Shown piece after piece: positions 63,150 to 64,000 of a stretch of 64,000 nt of DNA (its first letter is position 1; each line of letters begins with the position of its first letter). Below the pieces are notes generated by a model. The model was given only the letters and a program-made list of their open reading frames with translations. It did no database searches and was not told where the DNA came from. Source of the DNA: Microbacterium sp. VKM Ac-2870. Lineage in GTDB: Bacteria > Actinomycetota > Actinomycetes > Actinomycetales > Microbacteriaceae. The stretch spans positions 124,461-188,460 of the forward strand of contig NZ_JADKSH010000001.1 of assembly GCF_015350795.1 (NCBI RefSeq), written 5' to 3'. The position numbers and the translations under genes were made by a program.

Positions 63150-63303
63150 CGTGCGCTTTCGTGAGTGGTCGAGCGCGAACGCGCTCAGGGCGAGGTGTGT
63201 GGCCGGGCTGCGGCGGAGTGCATGCTCATCACAGGGGACGAGTGCGGGTAGAGCGGACGCGAGCATTCGTGCCTGAACTCAGGCCGAACTCTGATCTCGC
63301 CGG

Positions 63304-63411
63304 TCAGCAGGTGCCGGTGAAGGCGTCGAAGGAGACGGTCCCCACGTGCTCACGGAACGAGATGGCGCGCATCGCGAATGCCGTGCTGCCGATGTTGTTC
63401 AAACGAATCAT
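63304..63411 (-). CDS. Small peptide gene with strong signals (35 aa)
   Basis: 35 codons on the minus strand, starting MIRLNNIGSTAFAMRAIS and ending FDAFTGTC with a C-terminal cysteine. GAAAGGAGGT lies about 7 nt before the ATG, a near-perfect Shine-Dalgarno, and TTGACG-18 bp-TATCGT stands upstream, the best sigma-70-type promoter in the window. Not matched to any family by me. No transmembrane helix or classical signal peptide. The short length and single Cys recall precursor or signalling peptides, but no modification enzyme is next to it. Confidence 0.6.
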   Translation of the reverse strand: MIRLNNIGSTAFAMRAISFREHVGTVSFDAFTGTC

Positions 63412-63450
63412 GTCAGGGACCTCCTTTCTCAACTTCTGACGCGATCTGTG

Positions 63451-63480
63451 ACGATAGCGGCTGTTCTCGGCGCGCGTCAA
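63451..63480 (-). promoter_or_regulatory. Strong promoter of the 35-aa peptide gene
   Basis: On the minus strand, TTGACG (63480-63475), an 18-bp spacer and TATCGT (63456-63451). Both hexamers are close to consensus, giving a leader of about 30 nt that carries GAAAGGAGGT. Confidence 0.7.
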
Positions 63481-63541
63481 GCCGGGGTTGGCGTGTCGGT
63501 CCGATAGCGTGGTTCGCACACCCACCCCGGAGGACGAGCGA

Positions 63542-64000
63542 ATGCACCTGAAGAGCCTGACGCTCAAGGGCTTCAAGTCGTTCGCACAGCCGACCACTTT
63601 CGCGCTCGAACCCGGCGTCACGTGCATCGTCGGGCCGAACGGATCGGGCAAGTCGAATGTTGTCGACGCCCTGGCCTGGGTCATGGGCGAACAGGGCGCG
63701 AAGACCCTCCGCGGCGGCAAGATGGAAGACGTCATCTTCGCGGGAACGTCCACTCGCGGCCCGCTCGGTCGCGCGGAAGTCCAGCTCACGATCGACAACG
63801 CCGACGGCGCGTTGCCGATCGACTACAGCGAAGTCACGATCAGTCGAACGCTGTTTCGCAACGGCACGAGCGAATACGCGATCAACGGTTCGAGCTGCCG
63901 CCTGCTCGACGTCCAGGAACTGCTCAGCGACTCCGGTCTCGGTCGAGAGATGCACGTCATCGTGGGCCAAGGGCGCCTCGACAGCGTGCTGCAGGCAAGC
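63542..64000 (+). CDS. smc: Chromosome segregation ATPase SMC, 5' part
   Basis: 153 codons to the window edge; the frame stays open. [19 protein letters not shown] is the classic SMC start, Walker A is [20 protein letters not shown], followed by the Q-loop region [19 protein letters not shown] at 63529-63533 is 8 nt upstream of the ATG. Functions with ScpAB in chromosome organisation; the mutM-to-smc order is conserved in actinobacteria. The ATPase signature and hinge lie beyond the window. Confidence 0.96.
   Translation, partial: MHLKSLTLKGFKSFAQPTTFALEPGVTCIVGPNGSGKSNVVDALAWVMGEQGAKTLRGGKMEDVIFAGTSTRGPLGRAEVQLTIDNADGALPIDYSEVTISRTLFRNGTSEYAINGSSCRLLDVQELLSDSGLGREMHVIVGQGRLDSVLQAS

Noticed and set aside
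63504-63510. TAGCGT as a leaderless -10 for smc
   Set aside because: It is over 30 nt from the smc ATG, which has its own GGAGG; it may be an ordinary -10 but not a leaderless one, and no matching -35 is placed correctly.

Overview
The window reads as a stretch of chromosome from a high-GC actinobacterium of the family Microbacteriaceae, most likely Microbacterium. The support is base composition (about 70% GC by eye), the gene orders coaD-yceD-rpmF-rnc-mutM-smc and murA-plsC-gpsA-ddl-(DUF3515)-thiL, GTG starts with GTGA/ATGA overlaps, and many start codons lying only 6-7 nt after a TANNNT hexamer, the pattern expected of leaderless mRNAs. I see no insertion sequence, phage, integrase, CRISPR array or rRNA.

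Layout. 1-3.5 kb: two MFS exporters flanking a TetR regulator, then a GNAT. 3.5-11.3 kb: trehalose synthesis (otsA, otsB) running without a stop codon into branched-chain amino acid synthesis (ilvD, ilvB, ilvN, ilvC). 11.3-14.6 kb: cutC, two small membrane proteins and serA. 14.7-21.1 kb: a TetR/MFS pair, then leuB-ilvE-FAH hydrolase-MFS. 21.1-27.4 kb: a PLP enzyme and a divergent LysR, gltX, a large membrane glycosyltransferase and tRNA-Gln. 27.4-33.7 kb: an SRPBCC/EVE-remnant/MarR operon, a TetR, a zinc-ribbon protein, an aldo/keto reductase, a second membrane glycosyltransferase and a HEAT-like protein. 33.7-39.4 kb: DyP peroxidase, a PAP2-lipid kinase fusion and a GmrSD-type DUF262/DUF1524 protein on the minus strand, divergent from a putative Fe(II)/2-oxoglutarate dioxygenase. 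39.4-43.6 kb: a complete fructose PTS operon (fruR-fruK-fruA-ptsH). 43.6-47.4 kb: metal-dependent hydrolase, tRNA-Glu, an ECF sigma factor with a DUF4349 partner, and a TerC protein behind a probable Mn2+ riboswitch. 47.4-56.6 kb: leuCD behind a Leu-codon leader peptide, then murA, plsC, gpsA, ddl, thiL, rsmD. 56.7-64 kb: recG, coaD, yceD, rpmF, rnc, mutM, a tandem GNAT, two very small genes, and the start of smc.

The genes from ilvD to leuD supply most of valine, isoleucine and leucine synthesis in separate transcription units; leuA and ilvA are not in the window. The strongest points for follow-up are the uninterrupted otsB-ilvD frame, the leucine leader before leuC with mutually exclusive pairings reaching the leuC ribosome site, the GmrSD-like gene sharing a promoter box with the dioxygenase, three divergent promoters whose two -10 hexamers share one TA step, an internally deleted EVE-domain gene, and a 35-codon gene with a near-ideal promoter and Shine-Dalgarno next to smc.
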